Assembly (NCBI GenBank): GCA_037367405.1
Contig: JAZKJV010000156.1
Span: 682,001 to 746,000, forward strand
Direction: 5' to 3'
DNA length: 64,000 bases
Source: Ottelia alismoides
Taxonomy: Eukaryota > Streptophyta > Magnoliopsida > Alismatales > Hydrocharitaceae
A program made the position numbers and the translations under genes. The number at the start of each line of letters is the position of its first letter. The stretch's first letter is position 1. The notes beneath the pieces are model-generated. The model did not search any database and was not told where the DNA came from. It saw only the letters and a list, made by a program, of their open reading frames with translations. Positions 1 to 11,443 of the stretch are shown one piece after another.

Positions 1-330
1 TCACTTGCGTGGTATCGGATTGAGGATCTAGACAGTTTCTCAAGGTGTATGTTTTGGTGGCTTACATTTATCGCGACATGTTTGGTATGATCCAGGAGAT
101 TCGGGTACCATATGTTGATAAATGTTATACCACTTTGATGCAAGTTGAAAAATGATCGCATGCATGCGCTTATATCAAAGATATGGATGGCTTCGTACAT
201 GCGTGTTTTGGTGGTTTTCCTTTCGTATCGTGAAGTTCAGGACAGATTTTTGGTGATCTCAATGTTATATCACATCTTCTAAGTTAAAATCTATGCGGTG
301 AGGGTCGGAAATGGTCGGCTATAGATACAA
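1..330. repeat. About 160-bp satellite-like tandem units, two degenerate copies
   Basis: Two degenerate units, each with a GTTTTGGTGG-like core followed by a TTATCG/ATCGTG segment, a GATAAATGTTATACCACTTTGATG-type segment (about 120-145) and a GATCGCATGCATGC segment. The same order of short motifs occurs in the clearer array at 38268-38800, so the two loci share one repeat family. The array is cut by the window start. Divergence is high and unit borders are approximate. Confidence 0.5.
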
Positions 331-1506
331 GTATATGTATTATCATATTCTTATCTATTTCTAAATATGAGTACGTACGCAAATTGATTGTTTTACAAAT
401 GCATGGATCGAAGAACTATATCGTTAGAAACATAATTTATATGTAAAATGGATATTCAAAATTCAGATATAGATTTTTGACAAACGAACACATATTATCC
501 TACGAATTTTATCACATATATACTATGCGAATAAGTATGCTTATAAAAAAATTTACAATAATATTCACATGTTCTCTAAGATAATTATACAAAAGTTATT
601 TATATAATAAAAACAAACATGTTTTATTTGTCTTGCTATGAAAAAGCGGTTTGTCTCCACCGTCGATTTTGTACGTATGTTTCTTTTTACCCATTTCAGA
701 AGAATGTTGAAGATCCTTTTCTCATAATTTGCTTACATCCCATAAAATATTGTGGTCGTATGTTTCCCTTCAATTGTTAAATCCTCTCCTTTATTAACTT
801 CTATAATAATCCAAACTCGAGTTGTAAGTTTCTTTTGTTTCTTAGGCATGGGCATCACCATTTTCATGGATTGGTGATACTCACAGTGATAATTAAAAAA
901 AGACCAAAAATGTCTAATAAATTTACCACATTATAGTTTGAGTCATATAAAATAGGCGGCTGAGAAACGGATGTGGATATGAAAGAATATAGATATATCC
1001 GTATCCTTTTGCATCCCTAGATGAGTCTCTTGAGTGAAAGCATTTTTTACATACATACAAGGTATCCAGATCTGAATATTGTCATGAGTACTTGAGTTTC
1101 AGTAGATAAGTTTCCCGTAACAAAAACATTTATATGTTATTGTGGTTTTTCCATAAGTGGCATGCGGGTAGATGGAGCAGACACCTCCAAGGGGGTGACA
1201 TTTACCCTTAGAACTTAGGTAGAAACTTGGACGGCCATGAAACCAGTAGTTGCGTTGCCTAAGTGACATATTGCTTGGCACATCGATGTTTTAATCTGAT
1301 GATGTGTGCTTTTTACTTAGTGAGATAGCCAAGTAATCATTATTAATAGTATAATTTTCACTTTCACAAATGAAATTAGCACTTAGATTCTGATGAGTGT
1401 TGGTCATTACCAATTAGAACCCTGAGAGGTAGCACTATGAGGGGAAACTAAAAATATGTGGTTAACGAATGGGGATTACAGTTTGGTTTCCTATTTACAA
1501 GGGAGT
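331..1506. other. AT-rich stretch without a recognisable gene
   Basis: No convincing coding region or RNA gene on either strand. A weak resemblance between about 1140-1260 and 39290-39370 (a CCCTTRGRAYTYRGGTAGAAA core followed by ACGGCC) suggests old LTR sequence of the chromovirus-like family seen at 37656-39417. Confidence 0.4.
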
Positions 1507-1662
1507 ACAATGGTAGTCGTGGGTTTTCAGACTATAGGTTTGTGATTTTGAACCTGGACTCGTGTCATATACCATCGTGGACTTTCACTAATGGATAGTG
1601 TGCTTGGGCAGTTTATGACAGTTTCACATGGGTGGTTGTTAGCCTCGAAGTTGGACATGGTG
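1507..1662. repeat. Direct repeat, copy 1
   Basis: About 150 bp, diverged, shared in the same orientation with 3513-3650. Common landmarks are ACAATGGTAGTC, a GACTCGT segment, CATCGTGGACTTTCACT against CATCATGGATCTTCACT, and GGTTGTTAGCCTC followed by GTTGGACATGGTG. The two copies flank a decayed gag and may be remnants of the LTRs of one deleted element, but no terminal TG/CA or target duplication was found. Confidence 0.55.
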
Positions 1663-2789
1663 AGATGTAACAAACACACAAGTACTATGCATAAATATGT
1701 ATATGAATTAATGAAGCTAGTGGATTGATTGGGAATTTAGTTAGGATGCATATACCTCAAATGCATGCCTATTGAGGCACCCTAACCTTAAGATACTAAG
1801 TACTTTGGAATCATAGTGTGAGGTTGTACATGGGCCAAGATTGCAAACTATCAACAATGTTAAAATAATTGTAATTAATGAACACATCATGGGGTGGGTT
1901 TCACAGTTGTGGGTAGGATATCCGTGTGGTTCTTTTGTACACTTTATTGTTTTACCTTTATATAGATGTTTCGCACTGTACCAAGAAATTGCTCATAATA
2001 TATGTATTTGTGCAGATCTAAAGGTGATCAAGAGCAGCTGCATCGGTAAGTGGCTCGTGATTGGGACAATTTTGATGGTAGGTGCATCATTAGGGTGTGG
2101 ACCTTTTTTGTTGCACTTTTACTGTTCAGTCGCTTTTCTCCTTTCACTTTTATATATATGCATGGATATTTTTTAATGCATACCATTGCATACGCGGAAC
2201 ATTGTATATGGATATTTATGTTGACTAGAAAAAGTTTACAATTCTTTTCTTTTCTATGCTTATTATCCCACTCATTGGTAATTCAATGTAGAACTACACA
2301 TGTGGAATGATTGACCAAGTATCTAGATTATATGGGATCATTAAAGATTGGCATTAGATAAACGATAATCCATTCCATTCACGTCCATATTTCCTCAATG
2401 GTATTTGAAAAACAAGATAGTGTTTGGAATCTTCTAACCCAACATTGAGTCCATGGAGAATAGCATAAGTTAGTATCCAAGATCATGTATTTCTCATGAA
2501 GTGATAATAAATATCGATATCATGGTTCTTTGTGCAAAACCATGACACCTCATTTAAACACATATGTGGCACATATGTTGACCATACTTGTATAGGCGGT
2601 GCATGGCATTCAATTGCTCCAGAAGACTTTGGAGAATAGACTCTGATAGAAGGTTGATTCTTCAAATCGTCCTTTCTACGGAAGGGGGATTGTATATATT
2701 GATCAATGTCCTTGAAGCCAACGGGGACTAATGATTTGGATGCTTTCTAAAAGCATCAGGATACCTACACTGCTTATAAGAGAGCTCCA
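1663..2789. other. Non-coding stretch, probably decayed retroelement leader
   Basis: Only short open frames with no recognisable domain. It lies between the first direct repeat and the decayed gag, where the leader of the same element would sit. Nothing more specific can be supported. Confidence 0.35.
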
Positions 2790-3340
2790 ATACCACAATT
2801 CCATGGTATAAGTGCACTAGATGATACTGAGTAATATATGGATAGTGTGTTCAAGGTCTTAAGAATGATCGGGTGCTAGAGGATATATGGCTACCATTTG
2901 CTAACTACTTGTTGGTATATCATGCAAAAAGATGGTGGTATGCCATCAAGGAGCACTTGACCAAGCCCATCACTTAGGAGGTCTTTGTCGACAAGTTTCA
3001 CACCAATTTCTAACTAGATCATTAGCTAGAGGATCATAGGAGTCGATCGACCGAGATGACACATGGGTTGATGACGGTCCATGAGTATTTGATCCAATAC
3101 ATAGAGTTGTCTTGCCTATCTCTTGCTACGATATCTTATCGAGAGGAAAACTTATAGAAGTTCACCCCTATCATGTGCGAGGAGTTTTAGGACATGTTGT
3201 CTATCTTGGACCTTACCTCCATTAAGAATTTCAGGTGAAGACGATGAAGATGGAGGCTACACAAAGCCTATTACATGGAGGATATGCACAACTACCACTT
3301 CTTCAGCCTAGTTAAGAAGCACACCAAGATTTCTCTCCTT
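2790..3340 (+). pseudogene. Decayed gag fragment of a chromovirus-like Ty3/Gypsy element
   Basis: Gag builds the retrotransposon capsid. Plus-strand translation with several in-frame stops gives the gag-domain signature: PQFHG...ALDD near the start, then HAKRWWYAIKEHL, PIT followed by EVFVDKFH, and MTVHEYLIQYIELSCL. The WW, the F-x2-KF and the V-x-EY-x2-QY-x2-LS patterns are characteristic of Retrotrans_gag in chromovirus-type (Del/Tekay) elements. The reading frame changes near 2875, and at least five stop codons lie in the best frame. No protease, RT or integrase follows. Instead the second direct repeat begins at about 3513. Call: non-functional remnant of an element not related to the Athila-type copies in the rest of the window. 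Confidence 0.7.
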
Positions 3341-3512
3341 CCCACATAGAGCGTCACAACCAATAGATAGTGATGACACAAACTATTAGTGGATTTATTC
3401 CATCCCCTATGCTGGAATATGATTTGGTTTATCGCATTATAGATTCTTCCCATCCCCTGACACAGTCACAAAGATGTGTGCATTGACTCAAACAGATTTG
3501 TGTGTACACATC

Positions 3513-3650
3513 CACAATGGTAGTCATGGGTTTATCCGACTACAGTTTGTGTGCCTTGACTCGTACCCTACATCATCATGGATCTTCACTGATGGGCAAT
3601 GGTTTCGTGTGTGCGGTTGTTAGCCTCTTTCATCGGAGTTGGACATGGTG
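3513..3650. repeat. Direct repeat, copy 2
   Basis: Second copy of the repeat at 1507-1662. It ends in GGACATGGTG directly before the start of element A (TGATAAATC at 3653), so element A inserted at or next to this repeat. Confidence 0.55.
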
Positions 3651-4301
3651 GGTGATAAATCACGTATTTATCATCACTAATCACCATACTTATCTCTCTT
3701 TCTTAAGTTAATCAATAAGATTCATTGACAATTAACATTAATTACTAATTTATGTGTTGTATATAATGACACTATTTAATATATATTATATAACCCTATT
3801 ATTGTGCTATTAATTTATGTATTTCTTTCTTATTAAAAATCAATTAAAAAATTAGTATAATATTATATATAAATAACATAAAATAATATCAAAATACAAA
3901 AAATAATAAGTCAAATAAAAATAAATTTATTTTATATGGTTATAATTTGTATTTAACTTTTATCTATGTATAAATGACTCCGATCTCTTTGACTTCTACA
4001 TGAAAGTTGTAGATCTCATTGAGATATGAAACTTTCATATTCATGACTTCTTCTAAATCATCTTCTAACTAATTCTTTTCATTTTTTAATTATTTTTCCT
4101 TTATATGAATTCTCATTGGGCCATGTGGCATCCGAATAGTCAACCACGTGGCATGTTATCCTCATGCCACCTAACCACACTTTTTGACGGTTAAATGGTC
4201 CTGATTCTCTCAATCTAGGATGTTTCTATTACGCCTCATTATGAACCATTTGATAAGTTCTTATATATTAAATTTGGTTCGTTCCCTCGCACGAAAAGCT
4301 T

Positions 4302-4575
4302 GACCGTTGGATCTCTAATCCAACGGTCCAAAAGTCTCCTTCAACCTACTGCACCTGCCTTTCCTCCTCTACAAATCATCCAACCAGGGTTCCTCTCCCG
4401 TTTCTCCGACTGCCACTGTCTCCATCTTCCTTTGAAATCAACCCCAACCTCTAGCCCACTTGACCCTAATCCATGCTAACTATTATTTGAACCCTAATCC
4501 TAACTTCCCTGCTAACAGGCGGTGGTTGAACCCACCGCCATGGAAGACAACTTCTGCCATATCTATCTTTAAATA
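4302..4575 (+). promoter_or_regulatory. Predicted LTR promoter: palindrome plus TTTAAATA box
   Basis: A perfect 11-bp hairpin (GACCGTTGGAT, 5-nt loop, ATCCAACGGTC) at 4302-4328 is followed about 240 bp downstream by TTTAAATACCCC (4568-4579), a TATA-like box. The same arrangement occurs in the LTRs of C (palindrome 40805, box 41073). The 3' LTR copy of A has lost half of the palindrome and has TTCAAATA. The promoter role is inferred. Confidence 0.45.
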
Positions 4576-5486
4576 CCCCTCAACCGGCCACCGCAGGCAG
4601 TTGTCCACCCTTGAATAGACTCCGATCCAGTGTCTCTTGCCCTCCTTGTGACAAAAGTAGGGTCAATCAATGACACAAAGATGACTCACAGTCTTGGTGA
4701 GACCCATGGCTGGAATGTGCAACCTACAATGCCATTAGGCGATTGTTCGATCCCCAGGTTCGATTAACCTGTTGGAGTGACGACCCCGAAGCCGATAGAG
4801 CTTCAATCCCAAGCCATTCATCCATCCAAGGCGTGAGTTCTTCATATACAAGTCAGATACATAGTTTTTCTTCATGTTCCTTCAATTTAGTTTCAGCCTT
4901 AATTAGATCCATATCCTCGTCTGAGGTGTTCCCGTGCTTCACCGTGGATCAGTGATCCACGCGGAAGGCCATGGCCTTTGTCTTCTTGTTCGATCACATT
5001 CTCCCACCTCGATCCGCCTTCTCCTTCAGTACTGGATGAGAACCATAAGTGTATCATCTTCTCTGTTCGATATGCCCGTCGCTTCATTCACCATTGCATG
5101 TAAACACTTCAATGTTGTCTCGACCATTGTTGTCTAACCATGCAGTTCAAAACCCTTCAATGGTCGGAGATCTCAAATAAGCTCCGATCTGAAGCTTAAT
5201 CCTTAATGCTTCTCCATCTTCACTGACTGCCGGACACTCACGTGCCTCCACCAACCTCATATCTCCTTCGTGGAGACTTCAGCGACCTTCCGTGAGTATC
5301 CAAAGAGGAATATTGACATGAAGGAGGAACGAGGCTCTCGCTAGAACCCTGCCTCGTAGCCGCCGCTCAAGGTGGAGCAGATGATCCACGACTTACAGTT
5401 GTCATTAGATCACACTTATTTAGGTGTGATCTAACGGATGTGATTAGGCCACATCCAAGGTCCAAGCCTGCAACCTCATACACAAC

Positions 5487-8400
5487 TGTTGAAGAGGATT
5501 TTTTGTAGGTCTAAAATACATCTCACACAGGGCGGAGATGCAGTCGTTGTGGCAACCCGCAAGAAACCCTACTTCAGACACAATTAACCGACAATGATAA
5601 TTAAACAATAAAAACAATGTGGAGTTTAAATTCATTTTATTTAACTCTACAAAATATGTGTATAATGCAAGTATGTAGAGTGTCGAACACAGGGAGAAAA
5701 TGACTAGATCGGGGCAACGAATCACAAAACGTGATTGTGAAATTATTTGTATATATTTTTTGTGAGTTTTTTATTTTTGAATTTTTATTTTATATTTTTT
5801 TATTTTGATTTTTAATTTTCTAATTTTATATTTTCTTTTTATCTTATAAATATATTAATTCGTTTTCTTTTAATATAAACATAAAGCTATATATAGAATG
5901 TATATACAATATAGGCTAGGGTTTGTATAAAAATTAACAAAAATAAGAAAAATAATGAAAATAAAATATTATTGGGTTTTATATAATTATGATTTTTTTA
6001 GGAATTTTTTCTAATTTTTATATATTTTTAAAGTAAAAAATACCTAAATTAGGGTTTATTTAATTGTCTGAAATTAAAATGAAGATATAAAATATCAAAC
6101 AGAAGCAAAAATTCTCCAAATTAATTTTAAAATAAATATAATAATATAAAGAAAATTAAGAGATAGAAAATATATTTTTGGATTTTTTTAGGATTTTTTA
6201 TATTTTTATAAAGGTTTTTAGGGTTTTCTAATTTTTAGGTTTTCTTTTGTAGTTTTTAATGATTTTTGATCTGAAGGTTAAAAAAATATAAAGAGACAAA
6301 ATATATTTTTTGGGTGGATTTTTCAAAACGTTCTTGTAATTTTTATATATTTTCTATTGCAAACAGGGATAAAAACGATACTTTTTGATGTTTAATAAAT
6401 ATTAAAAAGCATCAAAATGCAAAACAAAAATTATGGCATGAAAGTACAATGCAACAGGAAGCTATACGTATTTTTTTGGATTTTTTAGAGAAATGTAGCT
6501 AAATAAAATGAATATAAGTTACAAAGAGAAAATGTAATGCTGGTAGGGGTATTTATGTAAATATCAGAAGGTCTAGGGGCGTCATTGCAATTTTCCCAAA
6601 AATAAATAACTAAATAAAATAGTTTATGGACTAAATAGAAATAAACAAACCAACGAGGATACTCGTGCAAAATGCCCGCACCTTACACATACTAGGCACA
6701 CGAGGTGATGTGGCTGAGGGCTAGATCGTAATAAACAAATGTTCAGGGAGCTATACGTAACTATTACAAAAAATAATAGCATATGAAAGTTTTAGTGTTG
6801 AATATTAAATACAAAAACTCTTCGGGTTAAAATGCAAAATACCTAAAGTGAGGGCCCGGGCCAACGGCAAATCTGTCTTTACTCATGCCACGCGTCGAAC
6901 TTTGGTGCGTCGATACCCCTTTGCGCCAGACGGTTGTGATTAGATCCTCGCAACAGGATCGCCAGTTGAAGATCGGGGAGATCTGACGGCAAATGTACAC
7001 CTGGACGGAGGCTCCTAATCCAACGACGTTCGATGATGATGGAAGAACGGCTAAAAAACTCATTTATGGCGAGCTTGAGATCGTTGTAACTCCTGTCTCT
7101 GACCACCCTGAGCTTCCTTGATGGCTTCAATAGGTTCCTGCAGCCTCTCCTCGACGCCCAGGCCGCTCCAAGTTGCTCGGGGGCTGATGATCGAGCCCTT
7201 GGAGCTCACGTTTCTCCAGTTTACCTGGGAAGCCTTCCCAAGGAAAAATCAGGGCGCAGAAGCCCCCTTGTCCTGCAAAGGAAGATGGAAACATGACAGC
7301 GCAAAGTAGCAAAGAACTGGATTTTATTGACGAGGAAGATGTAGGTAATAGGGTGAACAATGGTGGCCGGAGCTCAAGAGCTCCAGCGAGGTGTATGATC
7401 TAGGTCTACACGACACGCAACGGCTTAAAGGCAAAATCAAAAATACGAAAACTATGCTAAAGTCTAAGGTTAACTAAAGCACGGAGAAAAAGGATGAAAA
7501 ACTCACTCGAATGGCCATGGCCATGAGCATGTGTACCTCGATGGCCAAGCGGCCGAAGATGGCTGGAGATCGCCTTGAAACCACTCCTTCGGCCCAACCA
7601 AGACCTGGGCGAGTCCCTTTCACGGAGCTCAAGCCCTAAGGCGTGAAAGGATGGGGAGGAAGGGGCAAAAAGGGACTCAAAAATTAAATGGAAAGTAGGA
7701 TGGGTTTTTGTACAAAGAGGACGGGGCGTCCCAAAGAACGAAGCGAATCCAGCGAATCGATGATGCACAGCCCGAGATGATGTATGGGCGTGTAAGAGGG
7801 GTCTTCGAGGAGCAAAAGTCGCCAAGGCCTCGATGCGAGATGATGAAAGAATCGAGCCCCAAAAATTCTCGAGTTGAGACAAAAATGCAGGTGGTCAAAG
7901 GTAGCAGGGTGGGTCAGAGAGTTGACTCGCGGTCAACCCTCCCTGCCACCTGGTTGGCCCACGTGGACCAACCAGGAAAAAGCAACATGAAAAGATAAAA
8001 AATCGAAAAGAATTAATAAATGATTTTATTAATTTAGACTATAATATAAAAAATGTTTATTATTTTATAAAGTATTTTATTATGATTTTTATTTATTTTT
8101 AGAGCTTTGTAATTACAAGGTAGATTTTAGGGTTCTATTATAGGTATATTCATCTAAGTATTTAAGTATTTTATTTTATATTTTATATTTTATTATTTTT
8201 GTTTATTATTTTATATATTTATAATTTTTTTAGATATACAAATATATTTTTATTATATTTTCCTGATATAATATATACACTTAATTAAATAGATGTATTT
8301 CCTATATAGGTATAGATATAGGTATTTTACCTATGTATTTTATATAAGTATTTTATTTAAGTGTTTTCTTTATTGTTTTATTCCTATTTTAATATGTACA

Positions 8401-9105
8401 TATATTATAAATAATATTTATAAAAAATATAGAATTGTAAAAATAATAAAGAATAAATAAAATGAATATTTTCTTTGGGTATACTATACATTAGGGGTCC
8501 AAAACCTAACTTTCACACCTTAATTCCAAGAAGTATGGGACCACCTTCATTCAATAGCTTATTAAAAGTATATACAACTAAAGGCAATTTTTGTATATTT
8601 TGATTTTTTATTTGAGAGATATGGCTCTGGAAAGTTGGGATTTTAGAAACTTATTCTGAGTATAACTTTTTCTCTGTATATTATTTTTGTATGAAACAGA
8701 TTTTGTATTTTTTTATATTTTATTATCTACAACTTTAATGTTCGAAGTTTCTTTATTTGAAGTATAAAAAGTGGAAAATAAAATAGGTCCCAAAAAAAGA
8801 ATGAATAAATAAAAATGGATTTTTATACTTTTCTCGGCCCTTATCTCCCCTTACTTCATTCCTTGTCGACCTAGTCATTAAAATGCCTCGGTCTCGGAGT
8901 GTAGGGTCATAAAATATCTTCAATTTTTTTCTTTTTCTTTTCTTTTCTTTATTCTATAATTTTGGTATTAAAAATAATATTTTATATACTATTTACACAA
9001 TAATGCATGAATGTTAAAATGCATGAATTAAGGGTATTTACATGCATTTACTAGGATTTTATGGCCAAAATGATAGAATAAAGGTGATGAAATGAAGATT
9101 CATCA
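5487..9105 (-). mobile_element. Solo LTR F (3.6 kb) nested in element A
   Basis: On the minus strand it begins TGATGAATCTTC (9105) and ends TCTTCAACA (5487), the same terminal style as the C and B LTRs. The 5-bp sequence ACAAC occurs on both sides (5482-5486 and 9106-9110), a perfect target-site duplication. No primer-binding site or polypurine tract adjoins either end, so this is a complete solo LTR, formed by recombination between the two LTRs of a full element after insertion. AT-rich arms surround a GC-rich block at about 6850-7960. Open frames in that block are found on both strands and show no known domain. Confidence 0.88.
7921..7976. promoter_or_regulatory. W-box inverted pair followed by a G-box-centred palindrome
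   Basis: GTTGAC-tcgcg-GTCAAC (7921-7937) is an inverted pair of W-box cores (TTGAC). It is followed by a 28-bp near-palindrome at 7949-7976 (arms CCTGGTTGG and CCAACCAGG) with CACGTG at its centre and one mismatched pair. It lies at the upstream edge of the GC-rich block of solo LTR F. Such motifs bind WRKY and bZIP/bHLH factors in plants. Their use here is inferred. Confidence 0.4.
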
Positions 9106-9985
9106 ACAACCAAGCTCCAGTCGAAGCACGATGAACTACTACGTGGCCCAAGCCACGCCTCCTAACCGAACTTGGAGTCAAGTGCATCTCTACCTGTGAT
9201 ATTGGGTTAATTGCAGAGCTACCCCGTCCTATTCCACTAATTGCAAAAATACCCCCATATGGGGTGTTCAATAAATTTCAAGGTTGGTTTTTATTATTTG
9301 CATTTTAGTCCCTTTAGGGACCTGTTAGTGGTATTTGTGCTATGTTTTGTTATATTTTTACTACATTTACGCCCCTGGACTTAAGCTAATAACTTGAGCA
9401 TCTCATATCCAAATGAAGTAATTCAGTGGCATTTTGATCCATGTTTCATTATCTCTCTTATGGTTTCATTTATTCTCTCATTTGACACATAATGATTGAT
9501 TAATTTATTAGAGATAAATGAGTTACTTAAATTTCTATTCAATGAAACTTGTCTTTGATTAATTTTCTCAATTGAATCTTAATTTTACTTCAATTTGCTT
9601 AAGTTGACTAATCAATTTTAGGGTGTAAATATATGCACATTTGCATGAGCTATCATTCTGTTCATCAAATCTTTATTTCTAACATGCATTAAAATATTTT
9701 CAAAACTCATTTTATTTCATGTATGCATTTGTGAGGTGCATTTTATCGTATTTACCTGCTTTGTTAGTTCTGACTTAGGTAATTTATTTGTTACTTAACT
9801 TAGATATTTAAACACCTGAATAATCATATTATGGCTCGTGTCCTTGTGTTCAACAGTGGACTTCCCAGGTTACAAATTCAAGATGAATCCTCCCTGCGGA
9901 GATCATTCATTCGATTATGTATGATAGATAATTGTTTGTACTACAATGGATACATTTTAATACATGCATTTAGTGATTCATCATA

Positions 9986-10003
9986 TTGCACCGTTGCTAG
10001 GGA
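9986..10003 (+). other. Primer-binding site of element A (degenerate, tRNA-Asp type)
   Basis: TTGCACCGTTGCTAGGGA differs at 4 of 18 positions from TGGCGCCGTTGCCGGGGA, the complement of the plant tRNA-Asp 3' end used by Athila elements. It lies 2 nt after the LTR end. Confidence 0.65.
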
Positions 10004-11163
10004 CACGACTTCATTAATATAATTTAGGTTTTATATTTTTGGTTAAGTTAATTCTTAGTTTATCTAGGTCAATTTCGTGATGTGATGCTTTATGTATTAT
10101 TATATATGTTTTGATAATCTTTGAAATATTGAACTCTTCTCTTTTGTGGTAGGGCCCATTCATCAAGGATGCTCATAAAGAATAGAGGCAAGAAGCTCAA
10201 GATGGAGTTCATGCTGAGAAGAGTCACAAAAGATGACTCAAGTTTTTTGAAGATTATTTGTTGTTATATTTGATGTATATTATGGACTTTGACTCTATTA
10301 TTGTGTGTTGAGTCTGTTTTACCCTCATGTGGGTGGGACTCAACTTGATGCTCGATATTAGGGTTTAGATACACAACTCTTAGAGCTTCCTTATTTTATT
10401 CTTAATGTTTGATTCGTAAGGCAGGGCACACTAGCTTTATCCAAAGAGATTTACTATCTCTGAAGATTCATGAGACACACGTAATCTACGTTCAACCTAA
10501 CTCAAATTAAATGTATTCTCTTCCTACTAATAGAATGCATGATTAGGAGCCATTTTTCATCAACTTGCAAGCATCTAGATAATATTTTAAATTTAGTCTC
10601 GCATATGCATGAAGAGAGTTGGAGTCACTATAAGTACTTATCTTGAGCATGACATCATGTTTTACATCTGCATGAATTTTTCCGTTTCATGATTTGTCAC
10701 TAAAGGATAATATGGAAATGTGTCTGGACAGTAAATGATGATTTATGTGTTAAGAGATTTAATACAAGTGATGACCTAATTTCTAAAAATGAGACTACTA
10801 ATACAAGTTGATCTAATTAAAATGGAGCAAAAATTGGCCTTGTTTTAGGAGAGCAAGCCTCTCTTTATGTGTAGGATTCTTTTATATGTTAATAGATACG
10901 ACACATCCATAGGATAGCGTCAAAATCCTATTTAAACCTATTCATAATGAATTCGATATTTGGATTATTACCAATAAAAGAGACAAGATAATTAGACCAT
11001 ATTTTTTGTTCTCATTTTTTATGTTGGTGAATTAATTGGGCTTGTTTGATCTTGTTTGACTCTTCAACATCCCGAAACCCTAGGCTCCATTATCATCTCA
11101 TGAGATTTATCCTCTAGAGATTCAGCTAACATTGGTCCCTTCTTCACTTAGCTTCCTATTCTA
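10004..11163 (+). other. Element A internal region, no gene recognised
   Basis: This is where leader, gag and pol should start, but no gag, protease or pol motif was found in any frame. A short basic open stretch near 10180-10250 has no recognisable domain. Confidence 0.4.
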
Positions 11164-11443
11164 TATACTTAGGCTTCTTTTCAGCCTAGTACAGGGGTAT
11201 CAATTTCGTTCCGATTATTCTCCTCGGGTCACCTAGTTTTATTTCATATCTATATACTTAACCTATTTCTTAACTTAAGTATAGGGATACCCGAGTCCTT
11301 GTCTTCCTCTAATTGATTCTTTTTACTCATTATGCATCTATGATTCTTTCATCAGTTTTTGTACATTCTTTTATATTTAGCATGAGCTATGTCTTCATAT
11401 CATTTTGTGCTATGAGGACATAGCAAAAGATAAGTATAGGGGG
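11164..11443 (+). repeat. Hairpin/polypurine-like array of element A
   Basis: Three units. Unit 1: ACTTAGGCT ... AGCCTAGTA then CAGGGG (11166-11196). Unit 2: TATACTTAA ... TTAAGTATA then GGG (11253-11286). Unit 3: GTGCTATGAGGACATAGCA followed by TAAGTATAGGGGG (11407-11443). The same motif series occurs in B, C and D. Confidence 0.7.

Larger units (their letters stand above)
3653..9983 (+). repeat. Element A 5' LTR (2.7 kb, split by solo LTR F)
   Basis: Runs 3653-5486 and 9111-9983, TG...CA, about 2707 bp once F and one copy of its target duplication are removed. The first 1.64 kb matches the 3' copy at 13477-15110. The second part (9111-9983) has the Athila-type LTR end: a stretch like 'pyrimidine-rich, TGTGTTCAACAG' at about 9845 and a final GATTCATCA just before the primer-binding site. 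It was recognised only by removing F. Confidence 0.75.

Noticed and set aside
6..20. TGGTATC-like word resembling a tRNA-Met primer-binding site
   Set aside because: Only the first seven bases fit, it lies inside the satellite-like units, and no LTR end is visible before it.
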